DNA of 64,000 bases from JAZDRH01 sp047470865 (GTDB lineage Bacteria; Pseudomonadota; Gammaproteobacteria; Pseudomonadales; Pseudomonadaceae): contig NZ_JAZDRH010000018.1 of NCBI RefSeq assembly GCF_047470865.1, positions 1-64,000 on the forward strand. Reading direction: 5' to 3'. Shown piece by piece: positions 26,928 through 35,506 of this stretch (positions are counted from its first letter, which is position 1; each line of letters opens with the position of its first letter). The notes below the pieces were generated by a model that saw nothing but the letters and a program-made list of their open reading frames with translations, did not search any database and was not told the DNA's origin. The position numbers and the translations under genes were made by a program.

Positions 26928-27043
26928 GAGGAGTCCTCGTTAATGTAAATCGAGGCTCCAGTCTATGCAGTTGTCCCATGTGGACTCGGTTAGATAGATT
27001 GAAGAAATCGCAATCTAACTAGGTGAGGTTTGTTATAAACGAA

Positions 27044-27994
27044 TTACTTGGCGTTTGCGTTAATAAGCCAATCATCAAGCACTTGCTTCAATTTATCTAA
27101 TTGCTCTTGATGTTTTGCTTGATTCTTTGCCAATTTGTTAATGTTCTGCAACTTCCAACGAATCGCTGGCAAGTCTGCTACATTAGGATAATCAAACAAT
27201 GCCCAGTCAGGCTGCCCTCTTTTGAATGACATGAGGAAGGCATGATCCCTTTCTGTGAAATGTTTTTGCAGTTCAATTAACATGATAGGCCTAACAGAGG
27301 CTAAGTCTTTGCATTCAACTTTTTCAAAAGTCATTCCGTCAAATTCTGCCTGAAATTTCTCATTCAGAGGCTGCCAGTTTGGCGACATGACTTCATTAAT
27401 AGGCCGAGGATGACTTAGTGTATAGGTTAAAAAGCCCACTAAAATCTCTCTCGAAATCCCTTCACTGCCAAGTAACATACGCACATCAAATAAGTCGCGA
27501 GGATGTTGGCGATCCATTGCAGCACACAATTTCCCACCATACAGATCGGGAAGACTGACTACCTGAATCTCAGCATAACCAAACTCGTCTTCAACAGACT
27601 CTTTAACTGGCATTATCTCTGCACTATGCAGTGTACCTCTGGCGACGGGCGACACTTCAATTTTGATTGTCGCAACCGGACTTGATACAACGATTCTCAG
27701 TTCATCAGCTTTATTATCCTGAAATGCCGCTCGGATTTCTGGTTGAGTATTTATTCTATCTGTAATCCGCTGCAATGCAGCCCTGACATTAACCAAAGCC
27801 TCATCTCTTGGTTCAAGTGGAAGATAAGCAAGATCAATATCTACAGATAACCGAGGAAAATCTCTCACAAATAAATTAATGGCGGTGCCACCTTTAAGTG
27901 CAAAAACCGTCTCTGTTGCTACCACAGGAAGCATTCTTATGAGCAAGGAAACCTGTTTGTAATATGGGCTATCTTTATCCATTATGTTGTTCAC
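27044..27994 (-). CDS. AbiEii/MosT-type nucleotidyltransferase toxin
   Basis: The toxin of a type IV AbiE module. Its 316 residues carry the nucleotidyltransferase (DUF1814) signature GGTAINLFVRDFPRLSVDID, with the GG-S and DxD metal-binding elements, plus downstream KLCAAMDRQHPRDLFDV typical of the family. AbiEii enzymes block growth by adding nucleotides to tRNA or related targets. It overlaps its antitoxin gene by 20 bp. Located between traA and dsbC, it occupies the place of mosT in SXT, where the pair stabilises the element. Confidence 0.9.
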   Translation of the reverse strand: MNNIMDKDSPYYKQVSLLIRMLPVVATETVFALKGGTAINLFVRDFPRLSVDIDLAYLPLEPRDEALVNVRAALQRITDRINTQPEIRAAFQDNKADELRIVVSSPVATIKIEVSPVARGTLHSAEIMPVKESVEDEFGYAEIQVVSLPDLYGGKLCAAMDRQHPRDLFDVRMLLGSEGISREILVGFLTYTLSHPRPINEVMSPNWQPLNEKFQAEFDGMTFEKVECKDLASVRPIMLIELQKHFTERDHAFLMSFKRGQPDWALFDYPNVADLPAIRWKLQNINKLAKNQAKHQEQLDKLKQVLDDWLINANAK

Positions 27995-28766
27995 CTTTTT
28001 TGACGCTTAATATCTCTGGCACTGTGATTTGATATCGCTCATCAAAACGTCCTTTTTCGACAACCTGCCGCTTTCCTGCACCCAATTTAATTCTTGTTTC
28101 ATCTATGCGATTGACCCACTGGTGATCGTAGTATCGACCCAGAAATAGAAATATTCGGTTTGCCTGAACAGAGCTGCTTCGTTCAAGAATATCTTGTACT
28201 TTTCTAGGGCTAAGATTGACTAAACCCTGAAATAATTCTGCGACATGCTCAAATGAAATCAGCTTCCCAATCCCGTCTACCACTTCATAGGCAGCAAGTT
28301 CTGCACAGCTGACAGTGATTTCTTTCTCTTTAACCGTGATCCTTTTCAAATCTTTCTCGGGATTCACTTCAAGCTTATGGTTTCCACAGTAAAACCAATT
28401 CTGATAAGGGAATTCACGAAACCATTTTGGTAAGGACGACTTGTTTTTAACGCAAATCCAAACTTGCTCTTTGTTCAGCTGTAAATAGTGACTCAGTCCC
28501 TGGTGAGTTAAGCTGCTCAATCCAGCCAAATGAACTGAAACGCCCAATTGCACATCTAATGCTTGAATGGCATCAACCCAAGTTGGCTTTATATCGCCCT
28601 GCGCATCTGGACGATAATACACGCCAGAACATAGCTTCTTTAGCCAACCGTTCTGCGCGTACTTTTGAGCCAAGGAATAGCTCACACCGTTTTCAGTCAG
28701 CCATTGCTGAAGTACTAGCGCACCAGGAGAGGTATGAGCAACAAGCCAGTTTATCTTAGATGACAT
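27975..28766 (-). CDS. AbiEi/MosA-type antitoxin and autorepressor
   Basis: The antitoxin of the AbiE pair, with an N-terminal wHTH-like region (WLTENGVSYSLAQKYAQNGWLKKLCSGVYYRP) and a C-terminal domain. A longer frame opens at 28808, but homologues begin near MSSKINWL, and the ATG at 28766 has GGATG eight bases before it. AbiEi proteins neutralise AbiEii without direct binding and repress their own promoter through inverted repeats; such a repeat lies at 28831-28849. The gene overlaps the toxin gene, so both are co-translated. Confidence 0.87.
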   Translation of the reverse strand: MSSKINWLVAHTSPGALVLQQWLTENGVSYSLAQKYAQNGWLKKLCSGVYYRPDAQGDIKPTWVDAIQALDVQLGVSVHLAGLSSLTHQGLSHYLQLNKEQVWICVKNKSSLPKWFREFPYQNWFYCGNHKLEVNPEKDLKRITVKEKEITVSCAELAAYEVVDGIGKLISFEHVAELFQGLVNLSPRKVQDILERSSSVQANRIFLFLGRYYDHQWVNRIDETRIKLGAGKRQVVEKGRFDERYQITVPEILSVKKGEQHNG

Positions 28767-28830
28767 TTTAACATCCAAAGTATGAATATCACGAACAGTA
28801 TAAACCATATAGTTTATTGTGACAGTGATT

Positions 28831-28849
28831 TTAACACTTTAGGTGTTAA
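28831..28849. promoter_or_regulatory. Inverted repeat, candidate AbiEi operator
   Basis: TTAACAC and GTGTTAA arms of 7 bp with a 5-nt centre, about 65 bp upstream of the AbiEi start, inside an AT-rich promoter-like stretch. AbiEi family antitoxins bind such repeats. Confidence 0.65.
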
Positions 28850-28902
28850 TATACCAAATACTGTAAACCAAACCCGCTAATGCGGCGTTGTTGAAATGAA
28901 AA

Positions 28903-28943
28903 GGTCTACACAACATCACCAATAACCCGATGCTGTATAGACC
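28903..28943 (-). terminator. Imperfect hairpin terminator of the traL-traA operon
   Basis: A long stem with three interruptions (GGTCTACA.. / ..TGTATAGACC) and an inner CATC/GATG, followed on the minus strand by TTTTCATTTC. It lies 43 bp past the traA stop. Confidence 0.6.
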
Positions 28944-28985
28944 TAGTTTGATTACCCTAAGTGAACTGCCTACTATGGCTCACAT

Positions 28986-29372
28986 TCAGGTGCCCAGTAA
29001 AACGGCGCTGATTGCTGGAACTGTTGTGCCAATGACTTCTTGAGTGCTAGCAACAACAGGTAAGGTTGCAGACATAACACTTTCAACGACGGTTGGTGTA
29101 TTGTAGAGACCCATACCGCCACCAATGCCCAAGGCAAAAGCCATCAAGCTTTGGCGAGCGATACCGTCCACAATACCCACCAGAACCATGGCTCCCGCTA
29201 CGATCCGTCCCAAAGTACCTTGGGTCCAATCTTTTAGGGTATCCCACACATCGGTGAAAGCATCACCACCGGTGCCCGCAAATGAGGGCTCCGAAATTAT
29301 TAACGCCATCAAACCAAGCGCACCAATGGTCATTAGGCGCTGAGTTTGAATGCTGCGAACTGCATTTGTCAT
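28986..29372 (-). CDS. traA: Conjugative pilin TraA (SXT type)
   Basis: The prepilin of the conjugative pilus, 128 residues. A long leader with a hydrophobic stretch ends at SFAG, and the mature part has two hydrophobic helices separated by a short polar loop (GTLGRIVAGAMVLVGIVDGIARQ... and FALGIGGGMGL), as in VirB2/TraA pilins. It is the last gene of traL-E-K-B-V-A and overlaps traV by 4 bp. With most of the pilus assembly genes missing from the element, no pilus is expected. Confidence 0.85.
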   Translation of the reverse strand: MTNAVRSIQTQRLMTIGALGLMALIISEPSFAGTGGDAFTDVWDTLKDWTQGTLGRIVAGAMVLVGIVDGIARQSLMAFALGIGGGMGLYNTPTVVESVMSATLPVVASTQEVIGTTVPAISAVLLGT

Positions 29373-29941
29373 TCGTTAGTTTCTCCGTAGATACTCAAGT
29401 TATCGCGCTTAACATCAGCTCCCGCTGAGGTTGAATCGCTTTGAGTCTGAAGTGGACGTAGCACTGGCGAAACCATTCGAGGTGCTGACACCCCTATATC
29501 CCACCGGCGCGGTTCAATTTCGGTAAACACGTAGCTGGATAAATTCAGATCCCCACGGTCATCCTCCCAAGGCGCAATCCAAATTCTCATCACCCTTGAG
29601 GGAATGCGAATAGGTGCAGATTGCTGCGTCTCGGGTAAGGCTGGATGGCTCAGCAGTCCTGTCTCTAAATCAGATTGTGAATACCCAGAGGGAGAACCAA
29701 TTCGAGTCGCCACAGCATCAATCGTCTTGGGTGTAGCGCCATTACTGGTAAGCTCATAGACTTCACAAGCGGATAAACAGCGCACACCGTCAGGCATACC
29801 TGGGCATCCATATTCACTTCTCCCAAGACCCAATGAACTACAGCCAGACAATAAGGTTGAGCCGACTGCCAATAAAAGTAATCCAGCTTTAGACCACTGT
29901 TTTGACTGGTGCTTTGGGTTGTTCTGCATTGATGTCGTCAT
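29369..29941 (-). CDS. traV: Conjugation lipoprotein TraV
   Basis: The outer-membrane lipoprotein of the F-type transfer core complex. A signal sequence ends in the lipobox LLSGC (LLAVGSTLLSGCSSLG), so the mature Cys is lipidated. Two further cysteine-containing motifs (GCPGMPDGVRCLSAC) match TraV. A longer frame opens at 30019, but the ATG at 29941 with AGAGGAGAG upstream is the better start, giving 190 residues. It lies between traB and traA. Confidence 0.85.
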   Translation of the reverse strand: MTTSMQNNPKHQSKQWSKAGLLLLAVGSTLLSGCSSLGLGRSEYGCPGMPDGVRCLSACEVYELTSNGATPKTIDAVATRIGSPSGYSQSDLETGLLSHPALPETQQSAPIRIPSRVMRIWIAPWEDDRGDLNLSSYVFTEIEPRRWDIGVSAPRMVSPVLRPLQTQSDSTSAGADVKRDNLSIYGETNE

Positions 29942-30082
29942 GGTTAACTCTCCTCTGGATACACATCTTATTGTCTGAAACGGACTTCGATCGGTTAGCA
30001 ACATGCAGGATTTTTTCATCTTCTTGCACCTACCCCTTGTGAAGTGGCCAATGACAACGAGGCCCCAAGAGTGACTATGACT

Positions 30083-31321
30083 TCAATTTTCCTTGCAGCG
30101 TCTACCGCCTATGACTGGGAACATATTTTCAGCCATGTCCAAATAGAACTTGGCCACGCGATCCAATGCTTTACCTGTGCCTTTAATCGCAGCGCCTTGT
30201 AATGCTTCTTGGCTCATGACTTGCTGGTACAGCTGAGTATCACCGGCATTACCCGTCTGAATCGTTGGTACAGGATTCACATCAAATGCGCCAGCCAAGC
30301 CCTGAAGGAATCCGGCCATCATCGATTTGGCCACCAGCTGGCCTTGTTTCGACACTAATCGGCCACGAATACCGGCTTTGCCGTCTTCACCCACGGCATA
30401 AGAATCCAGTCGCGTTTCAATGATGCCACCATCTTCTCTCACACATGAAATGGTCTCGCCTCGCAAATAAGCACGCTCAGAGCTCAAATCACCGTAACCT
30501 GCGGCGATCAAGAAACACTCTTTGATATCCGCTCTAAATCGGTTGGGTAAGATGGCTTCCTTTTGAATCCTCAGCAATGCAGGAAAAGGTTCGCGTCTTG
30601 CGGACTCGTGAGTAGGTGCATCCAAACCTGTGATCAAAGTACCTGAGATGATGCTGCCTGCCGGTAAATACAAAGGCGACGCTTCTTGCACAACAACCTC
30701 TGGTTCAGCAACCTCTGGTTCAGCAACCACTTCAGGCTCAATCATACGAATCGTGATTGGCGGCAATGGAACATCCCGTGCTCGTGAACCTTGGCCACTG
30801 GCTGGCTGCTGATAGAGCGGATCTGGCAGCGGCGCATTGGCAAAATAGTCGTCTGGGTTAGACGGCAGTGGCTTTTCGTCTTTAGGCAATTCCATGGCAG
30901 ATAAAGGCACTTCAAAACGGCTATTTGTGCCTTCAACTGCTGCATCACCTCCAGCGCGAACATCATTAAGTTCCGCTCGAAGGCGAACCAACTCCGCATT
31001 GACCTCACTTGGTATAGAAGGCGAACCTGGGCTTAGCCGTCCTGAATCGACGTCACGACGCAAGCGCTCAACTTCACGACGTAACTGTTCATTGCGCTCA
31101 CTGAGTAGTTTTACGTTCGCAGCCAAACTATCGACCCCAACATCACGAGTATTGGTATCCGTAAGAATGTGCCGGATCGTTTCCTGCCGGTTCCGACTGT
31201 TCGCGCCATCGTCAGGATTAGGTGAAAACACCATCACCATAAGGATGAGACCACCCGCAATACCGGCAACCGATAGGCCCCGCTTCATGTTCGGGCTCAT
31301 TTGCTCCCATTGTGCTTTCAT
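30083..31321 (-). CDS. traB: TraB / VirB10-like core-complex protein
   Basis: The inner-to-outer-membrane spanning subunit of the F-type secretion channel, 412 residues. A single N-terminal membrane helix (about 14-30) is followed by a coiled-coil stretch (LSERNEQLRREVERLRRDV), a proline-rich linker (about 150-215) and a C-terminal VirB10-type beta-barrel domain starting near LPAGSIISGTLITGLDAPT. The linker contains a short repeat AEPEV. The start follows the traK stop by 2 bp. It appears intact. Confidence 0.92.
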   Translation of the reverse strand: MKAQWEQMSPNMKRGLSVAGIAGGLILMVMVFSPNPDDGANSRNRQETIRHILTDTNTRDVGVDSLAANVKLLSERNEQLRREVERLRRDVDSGRLSPGSPSIPSEVNAELVRLRAELNDVRAGGDAAVEGTNSRFEVPLSAMELPKDEKPLPSNPDDYFANAPLPDPLYQQPASGQGSRARDVPLPPITIRMIEPEVVAEPEVAEPEVVVQEASPLYLPAGSIISGTLITGLDAPTHESARREPFPALLRIQKEAILPNRFRADIKECFLIAAGYGDLSSERAYLRGETISCVREDGGIIETRLDSYAVGEDGKAGIRGRLVSKQGQLVAKSMMAGFLQGLAGAFDVNPVPTIQTGNAGDTQLYQQVMSQEALQGAAIKGTGKALDRVAKFYLDMAENMFPVIGGRRCKEN

Positions 31322-31323
31322 CG

Positions 31324-32223
31324 TTATTCACCTCCTACAAGAAGCGAAGGTCGCTGACTTTCCACCGCTTCTTCACGATGATTGCGAACAACCACATACA
31401 ACTCAGTCTTTTCGCCCGGCAACAAGATATTGCGAGACCAGTAGGCGCTTGCCACTATATCTGGTGCATTGCAGGCTATTTCACTGGCTTCTATAGGCTC
31501 ATCGGCAAAGCTTTCAACCAGTCCTACATAGACGGTGAAGTAATGTCCTGTCACAATTTGCCCCTGTTTAAAACCAAACTTTAAGCCAGGCTGAAAACAT
31601 TTCGGGCTTGTGTCAGTTTGGCCAGCTAAACGGATGTCATAGCCTTGTGGTAACTCATTTAGTGCAAGGCGTCTGAGTAAGTCTCGTAAGCTATCGACGT
31701 ATGGCTGAGCTGTTTCCCAAGTGGCGGCTTTTCGGTTCACGACGCCCTTAATAGGCTACTGCTGACCATCAATAGCTAAGGTGACTTCACGCTGTGGAAT
31801 ACGACGAGGTACTAAGGTGACAGATAACGCGGGCGCTTCCTGACCAGGCGGAGTGATGTAAAGTGAAACCGGTGATTCTTTGTCCGTGGCCACATATACA
31901 ACATTCCCCTTGATTTGCGTCTGAGCATCACTGGTTGTTCTCACCTGAGGCGATTCAAACGGCGTCACAATCCGATTCAGATGCTCAAGCGCTACAGGGA
32001 TCAGTTCATTAACCCCCGGTGTCATCAGTAACGTTGTTGGCACATCCGTTGAAACCGTATTGCTTTGAACAGGTGGATTTGCTGTAGCAGACTGCTTCAT
32101 CACACTGGCTGGCACAATCGGCAATTCCACGTCTGCATACGACGCTTGAGATAACAGGACGCCACTCAAGCTGATTGCGATTAAGCTTGGTGTCATCCAT
32201 CGACTAATTTTGGTTCGCATCAT
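31324..32223 (-). pseudogene. traK: traK (VirB9-like secretin), interrupted by an in-frame TAG
   Basis: The outer-membrane ring subunit TraK. A signal peptide (ending ASYA) is followed by the secretin-like domain. An amber codon at 31756-31758 splits the 299-codon frame: the left part ends DGQQ and the right continues in the same frame PIKGVVNRKAATWETAQPY, which fits TraK homologues. A CAG-to-TAG change is the simplest cause. The downstream 138-residue piece has its own ATG at 31740. Without suppression the secretin ring would be lost. Overlaps traE by 20 bp. Confidence 0.85.
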
Positions 32224-32830
32224 TCACCCTCCGGTTTTGCTCTTGGGTCAACTTTTCACGAACGCGCTTCGTTCTAGCTTGCCCCTCGTACGTATCCATC
32301 CAACTGAGCTTTGGACGGTATTGCTCAATATCGATGTCAAACTCATAGGTGCGAGTTTGGCGCTGCTCATCGCCAGATGGCCCAGAAACCAAGGAATAAC
32401 CGGTCACAAAGACATGGCCGGTTTCATACTCATATTCCACTTGTCTGGGTTGGAATTTGAGCGTGACTCGGTCTTCGCGGATTTGTCTTGCCTGAATCTC
32501 CAGTGCATCGACCACTTGCTGATACACCGCTGGAGAAAGTAGCGGCTCAATGGCAACCTGGATGAAAGACACATTACCCGGCGTCACGTTGCCCATAAGC
32601 TCAGCCAAGTAGAGCCCCCAGGATTCCAGATAAGGCTGAGTAGCCTGGTTTCGTGACACTTCAGCCGTTTCAGACAAGGTTGGCGGTTGAATGGCTACCA
32701 CGGTATTGCGATAAAATGCCGCAACCGCAAGCAGCAAGTTAGATAGCACCAGCACCGCAATCAGGAACCGTTGCCATCGGTTCTCTAATTGCGTGCCTTG
32801 CCATGATTTTAAAAACACGTCGAAATTCAC
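32204..32830 (-). CDS. traE: TraE / VirB5-8-like conjugation protein
   Basis: An inner-membrane protein needed for conjugative pilus assembly, 208 residues with one N-terminal membrane helix (about residues 22-42) and a periplasmic domain. The gene order traL-traE-traK and the 4-bp overlap with traL support the call. The frame is intact. It overlaps the traK start by 20 bp, so the three genes are coupled. Confidence 0.87.
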   Translation of the reverse strand: MNFDVFLKSWQGTQLENRWQRFLIAVLVLSNLLLAVAAFYRNTVVAIQPPTLSETAEVSRNQATQPYLESWGLYLAELMGNVTPGNVSFIQVAIEPLLSPAVYQQVVDALEIQARQIREDRVTLKFQPRQVEYEYETGHVFVTGYSLVSGPSGDEQRQTRTYEFDIDIEQYRPKLSWMDTYEGQARTKRVREKLTQEQNRRVNDANQN

Positions 32831-33057
32831 GGCAGATAGCTCCTGATAAATGGGTTAGGGATCGTCTTGGCTTTGGTTGGCAACAGTCCGGCCCAGTAGA
32901 TGGCGTGAAGAATAAAACCATCTGGGCGGCCATCACGAAAACGCCGATAGAGCTTGGTTGTCACCAACCCCAACAGAATGGGAGCCATCTCATCGGCACT
33001 CCAAAGCAGGAAGTGCGGCGGGGCATCGATATAGGATGGAATACTCACAGGTTCCAT
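32827..33057 (-). CDS. traL: Conjugation protein TraL
   Basis: A small inner-membrane component of the F-type pilus machinery with two short hydrophobic regions and a basic core (LVTTKLYRRFRDGRPDGF). The frame can be opened six bases earlier with GTG, but AGGAG lies five bases before the ATG at 33057, which gives 76 residues. It is the first gene of the traL-traA operon, so the operon promoter must be in 33058-33231, shared with the divergent HigBA module. Confidence 0.85.
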   Translation of the reverse strand: MEPVSIPSYIDAPPHFLLWSADEMAPILLGLVTTKLYRRFRDGRPDGFILHAIYWAGLLPTKAKTIPNPFIRSYLP

Positions 33058-33196
33058 AGTCACTCCTCGTTGTTTGAATTGAGAAGTGAAGAATGCCCCG
33101 ATCAGGGCTGTGGTCAGGTAGATATCGAATTCTTGAAGGTTTTGAGGGTTCTACTCAGACAAGACGGTTAAGTTCTAGACAAACCGCGCAACCAGA

Positions 33197-33222
33197 GTTA
33201 TCATTTATGATAACCTAGGTTA
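33197..33222. promoter_or_regulatory. Two overlapping palindromes, candidate HigA operator
   Basis: A perfect palindrome GTTATCATTTATGATAAC (33197-33214) overlaps a second one, TAACCTAGGTTA (33211-33222). They sit 9 bp before the toxin start, where autorepression by the antitoxin would be exerted. Confidence 0.7.
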
Positions 33223-33231
33223 AGGATACCC

Positions 33232-33555
33232 ATGAGCTGGAAGATCGACTTTTACGATGGCGTTGAGGATCAGATCCTCGATATGCCACCCAAAATACAA
33301 GCTCGCATGATTAAGCTTTTAGAGCTGATGGAAAAGCATGGTGCAAACTTGGGGCCTCCTCATACTGAGTCTATGGGCGATGGGTTATTTGAAATCCGCG
33401 CCAAAGCTCAAGAAGGTATTGGTAGAGGCTTATTTTGCTACTTAAATGGGAAGCACATTTATGTGTTACACGCTTTTGTAAAAAAATCTCAAAAGACGCC
33501 CAAAAATGAGCTTAATCTTGCCAGAGATAGACAAAAAGAGGTTCAAAAATCATGA
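33232..33555 (+). CDS. higB: HigB/Gp49-like RelE-superfamily toxin
   Basis: A 107-residue protein of the phage Gp49-like/HigB branch of RelE-type mRNA interferases. It contains KAQEGIGRGLFCYLNGKHIYVLHAFVKKSQKTPKNELNLA, the typical C-terminal block with basic residues. In these modules the toxin comes first and the Xre-type antitoxin second, as here, with a 4-bp overlap. It lies divergent to traL, at the HS1 position of SXT-like elements. It likely stabilises the element. Confidence 0.9.
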   Translation: MSWKIDFYDGVEDQILDMPPKIQARMIKLLELMEKHGANLGPPHTESMGDGLFEIRAKAQEGIGRGLFCYLNGKHIYVLHAFVKKSQKTPKNELNLARDRQKEVQKS

Positions 33556-33830
33556 GTCTGCAAAAACTGAAACAACGTGCTTTAGCCAATGCTGAAGTTA
33601 AGAATGAGTACGATAAGCTCGAGAGTGAGTTCAGCTTTATTGACCAATTGCTTACCATGAGAACAAAGGCGGGGCTTACTCAAGAACAGGTTGCTGAAAG
33701 AATGCATACCCAAAAAAGTAACGTCAGTCGTTTAGAAAAAGGTAATGCCAATCCAAGTTGGTCAACTCTACTAAAATATGCTCACGCATGTGGCTTTGAA
33801 CTAACACTCAAGCCACAAAAAATGAGTTAA
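33552..33830 (+). CDS. higA: Xre-family antitoxin (HigA-like)
   Basis: The antitoxin partner of the upstream toxin. Its 92 residues hold one helix-turn-helix of the Cro/C1 type (TQEQVAERMHTQKSNVSRLEKGNANPSWSTLLKYAHACGF, about residues 40-79). It overlaps the toxin gene by 4 bp. It probably binds the palindromes at 33197-33222 to repress the pair. Confidence 0.92.
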   Translation: MSLQKLKQRALANAEVKNEYDKLESEFSFIDQLLTMRTKAGLTQEQVAERMHTQKSNVSRLEKGNANPSWSTLLKYAHACGFELTLKPQKMS

Positions 33831-33838
33831 CGACATTT

Positions 33839-33859
33839 ATGAGGCCTAACTGGCCTCAT
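33839..33859. terminator. Hairpin between higA and the DUF4400-like gene
   Basis: 8-bp perfect stem ATGAGGCC / GGCCTCAT with a 5-nt loop between convergent genes. It overlaps the stop of the DUF4400-like frame and is followed by TCTTCTTC, so terminator strength is moderate. Confidence 0.6.
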
Positions 33860-34268
33860 ATCTTCTTCTGCAAGTGACTTAACGCCAACCCCGCCATCAA
33901 CGCCAAGCCGATGATCATCGACGGTAGTACCACCGGTGGAATAGCCAGCGGGGCGAACAATCCCATAAACAGCAAAATGACGCCTGAGCCCAGGATAATC
34001 ATGCTGTAGCGGTGAATGATAGGGCTCGAAAAATCAAAGGTTGTCTTCTTAATTTTCCAGGTCATCAAGCCGTCCCACAGCGCCGGTAACATGAGAATAA
34101 GCGCAAAGGACAACCAGACCATCAGCAACGCAAATCGAGTGAACACCTGGTACAACACATCAAAAAATGCCTGAATACGGTCTTCTACCCAGACAAACCA
34201 AAAGCCTCCCATGTTCTCCATCCCTTTAGAACGAAGTCGCTGTTCTTCAGTGGGGATTAGAAAATCAC
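33856..34268 (-). pseudogene. DUF4400-like membrane protein, 5' end cut off by the IS
   Basis: The intact part from the ATG at 34221 encodes 121 residues with about three hydrophobic segments. The frame stays open upstream of that ATG (reading ISDFLIPTEEQRLRSKG) up to the IS boundary at 34269. The real start was therefore further upstream and was removed. Position directly ahead of the HS1 cargo and traL matches the DUF4400 gene (s043) of SXT. Family assignment rests on position and membrane pattern. Confidence 0.6.
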
Positions 34269-34334
34269 TGATAAGGCCTGACTAACCCCGACACTTTTTA
34301 TGGTAAAAAGATGAACAACCATAAGGGGTTAAAC

Positions 34335-34631
34335 ATGAGCAAAGGCTACCGTTATTCAGATGAGTTTAAGCAAGAAGCAGTCAACCAAGTGCCCCTCCAT
34401 GGTTATGCTGTTGTAGACGTTGCTAAGCGCTTAGGCATCAGTGATAAGACGCTGTACAACTGGATTAAGATCTTTTCCAAACCGGTTAAAAAACGACTGG
34501 AAGATAATGATTTACAGGCTGAGATCGCCCGTTTAAAGCGCGAACTGAAGCGTGTTGAGCAAGAGCGCAACATCTTAAAGGAGGCCGCCGTGTTCTTTGC
34601 CAGCGAGTCAAAGAACGGTACGCGTTCATAA
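34335..34631 (+). CDS. IS3-family transposase OrfA
   Basis: DNA-binding subunit of the transposase: helix-turn-helix VVDVAKRLGISDKTLYNWIK, then a leucine-zipper-like segment (IARLKRELKRVEQERNILKEAAVFFA). The frame opens earlier at 34311, but AAGGGG lies seven bases before the ATG at 34335. It ends out of frame with orfB, consistent with programmed frameshifting in this family. Confidence 0.9.
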   Translation: MSKGYRYSDEFKQEAVNQVPLHGYAVVDVAKRLGISDKTLYNWIKIFSKPVKKRLEDNDLQAEIARLKRELKRVEQERNILKEAAVFFASESKNGTRS

Positions 34632-34654
34632 AATCTCGTTGCCACCGTTATCCT

Positions 34655-35488
34655 GTGCGCCTACTTTGCAAGGTGATGCGTGTTCATCACAGCAGCTATT
34701 ACGCTTGGGTTAAAACGCCAGAGAGCAAGCGTTACAAGGATGATCAACGCTTACTGCCTTTGGTTAAACACTATTGGCTGGCAAGTGGTGGACACTATGG
34801 CTATCGCAATATCCATCTTGATCTTGCTGAGGCTGGTGTCAAATGTGGGCGCGATCGAATACTCAGATTAATGAGATTGGCGCAGGTTTGTGCGCAACGC
34901 GGCTATAAAAGACCTAAAGGTTACTATAGTGGTAAGCCTGATATCACAGCACCAAACACGCTCGACCGTGCTTTTAATGTGTCTGCACCTAACCAGTGGT
35001 AGGTCAGCGATATCACCTATATTCATACCCAGGAAGGCTTCTTGTTCTTGGCTGTAGTCATGGACTTGTTCGCACGCAGCATTGTTGGCTGGTCGATGTC
35101 TGAGCGGATGACTGACACTCTGGTTCAAGATGCTTTAATGGCTGCTTACTGGCGTCGTAAGCCCGGAGGCACTGTGCGGCTGCATTCGGATCAAGGCTCT
35201 CAATACAGCAGCCGTGATTTTAGGAAGTTGCTCCGCTCACTTGATATGGAAGCTAGCATGAGCCGCAGAGGCAATTGTTGGGATAATGCAGTTGCTGAAA
35301 GTTTCTTTGGCAACCTTAAAAAAGAAACAATACGCCGCCATCAATACAAAACACGGGAAGAAGCAAGGCGGGCTATACTTCATTACATTGAGATGTTTTA
35401 CAATCCAAAACGCAGGCACACGCATAATCAGCGGGTGTCACCAATGAACTATGAAAAACAGTATTTTATGAATCAAAAAAGTGTCTGA
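34655..35488 (+). pseudogene. IS3-family transposase OrfB with an in-frame TAG
   Basis: The catalytic subunit. The HTH_21 region (MRVHHSSYYAWVK) and the rve integrase core are present, with DDE residues in VSDITYIHT, HSDQGSQYSS and NCWDNAVAESFFGNLKKE. An amber codon at 35000-35002 replaces the second of two Trp codons just before the first catalytic Asp (APNQW then VSDITY, TGG to TAG). A GTG at 34655 opens the visible frame, and translation would normally reach it by frameshift from OrfA. The copy is inactive unless suppressed. Confidence 0.85.
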
Positions 35489-35506
35489 GAAAGTCAGGCC
35501 TTATCA

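Larger units (their letters stand above)
34269..35506 (+). mobile_element. IS3-family insertion sequence
   Basis: A 1238-bp element with imperfect terminal inverted repeats: the left end TGATAAGGCCTGACT matches the inverted right end, and a second matching block GACACTTTTT follows a few bases in. It carries orfA and orfB in the usual IS3 arrangement. No clear target-site duplication is seen (left flank ends CAC, right flank begins CAT), so one side has probably been deleted or recombined. Confidence 0.85.

Noticed and set aside
25531..35002. Reassignment of TAG as a sense codon
   Set aside because: Host and element genes use TAG as a normal terminal stop, and the rest of the element is visibly decaying.
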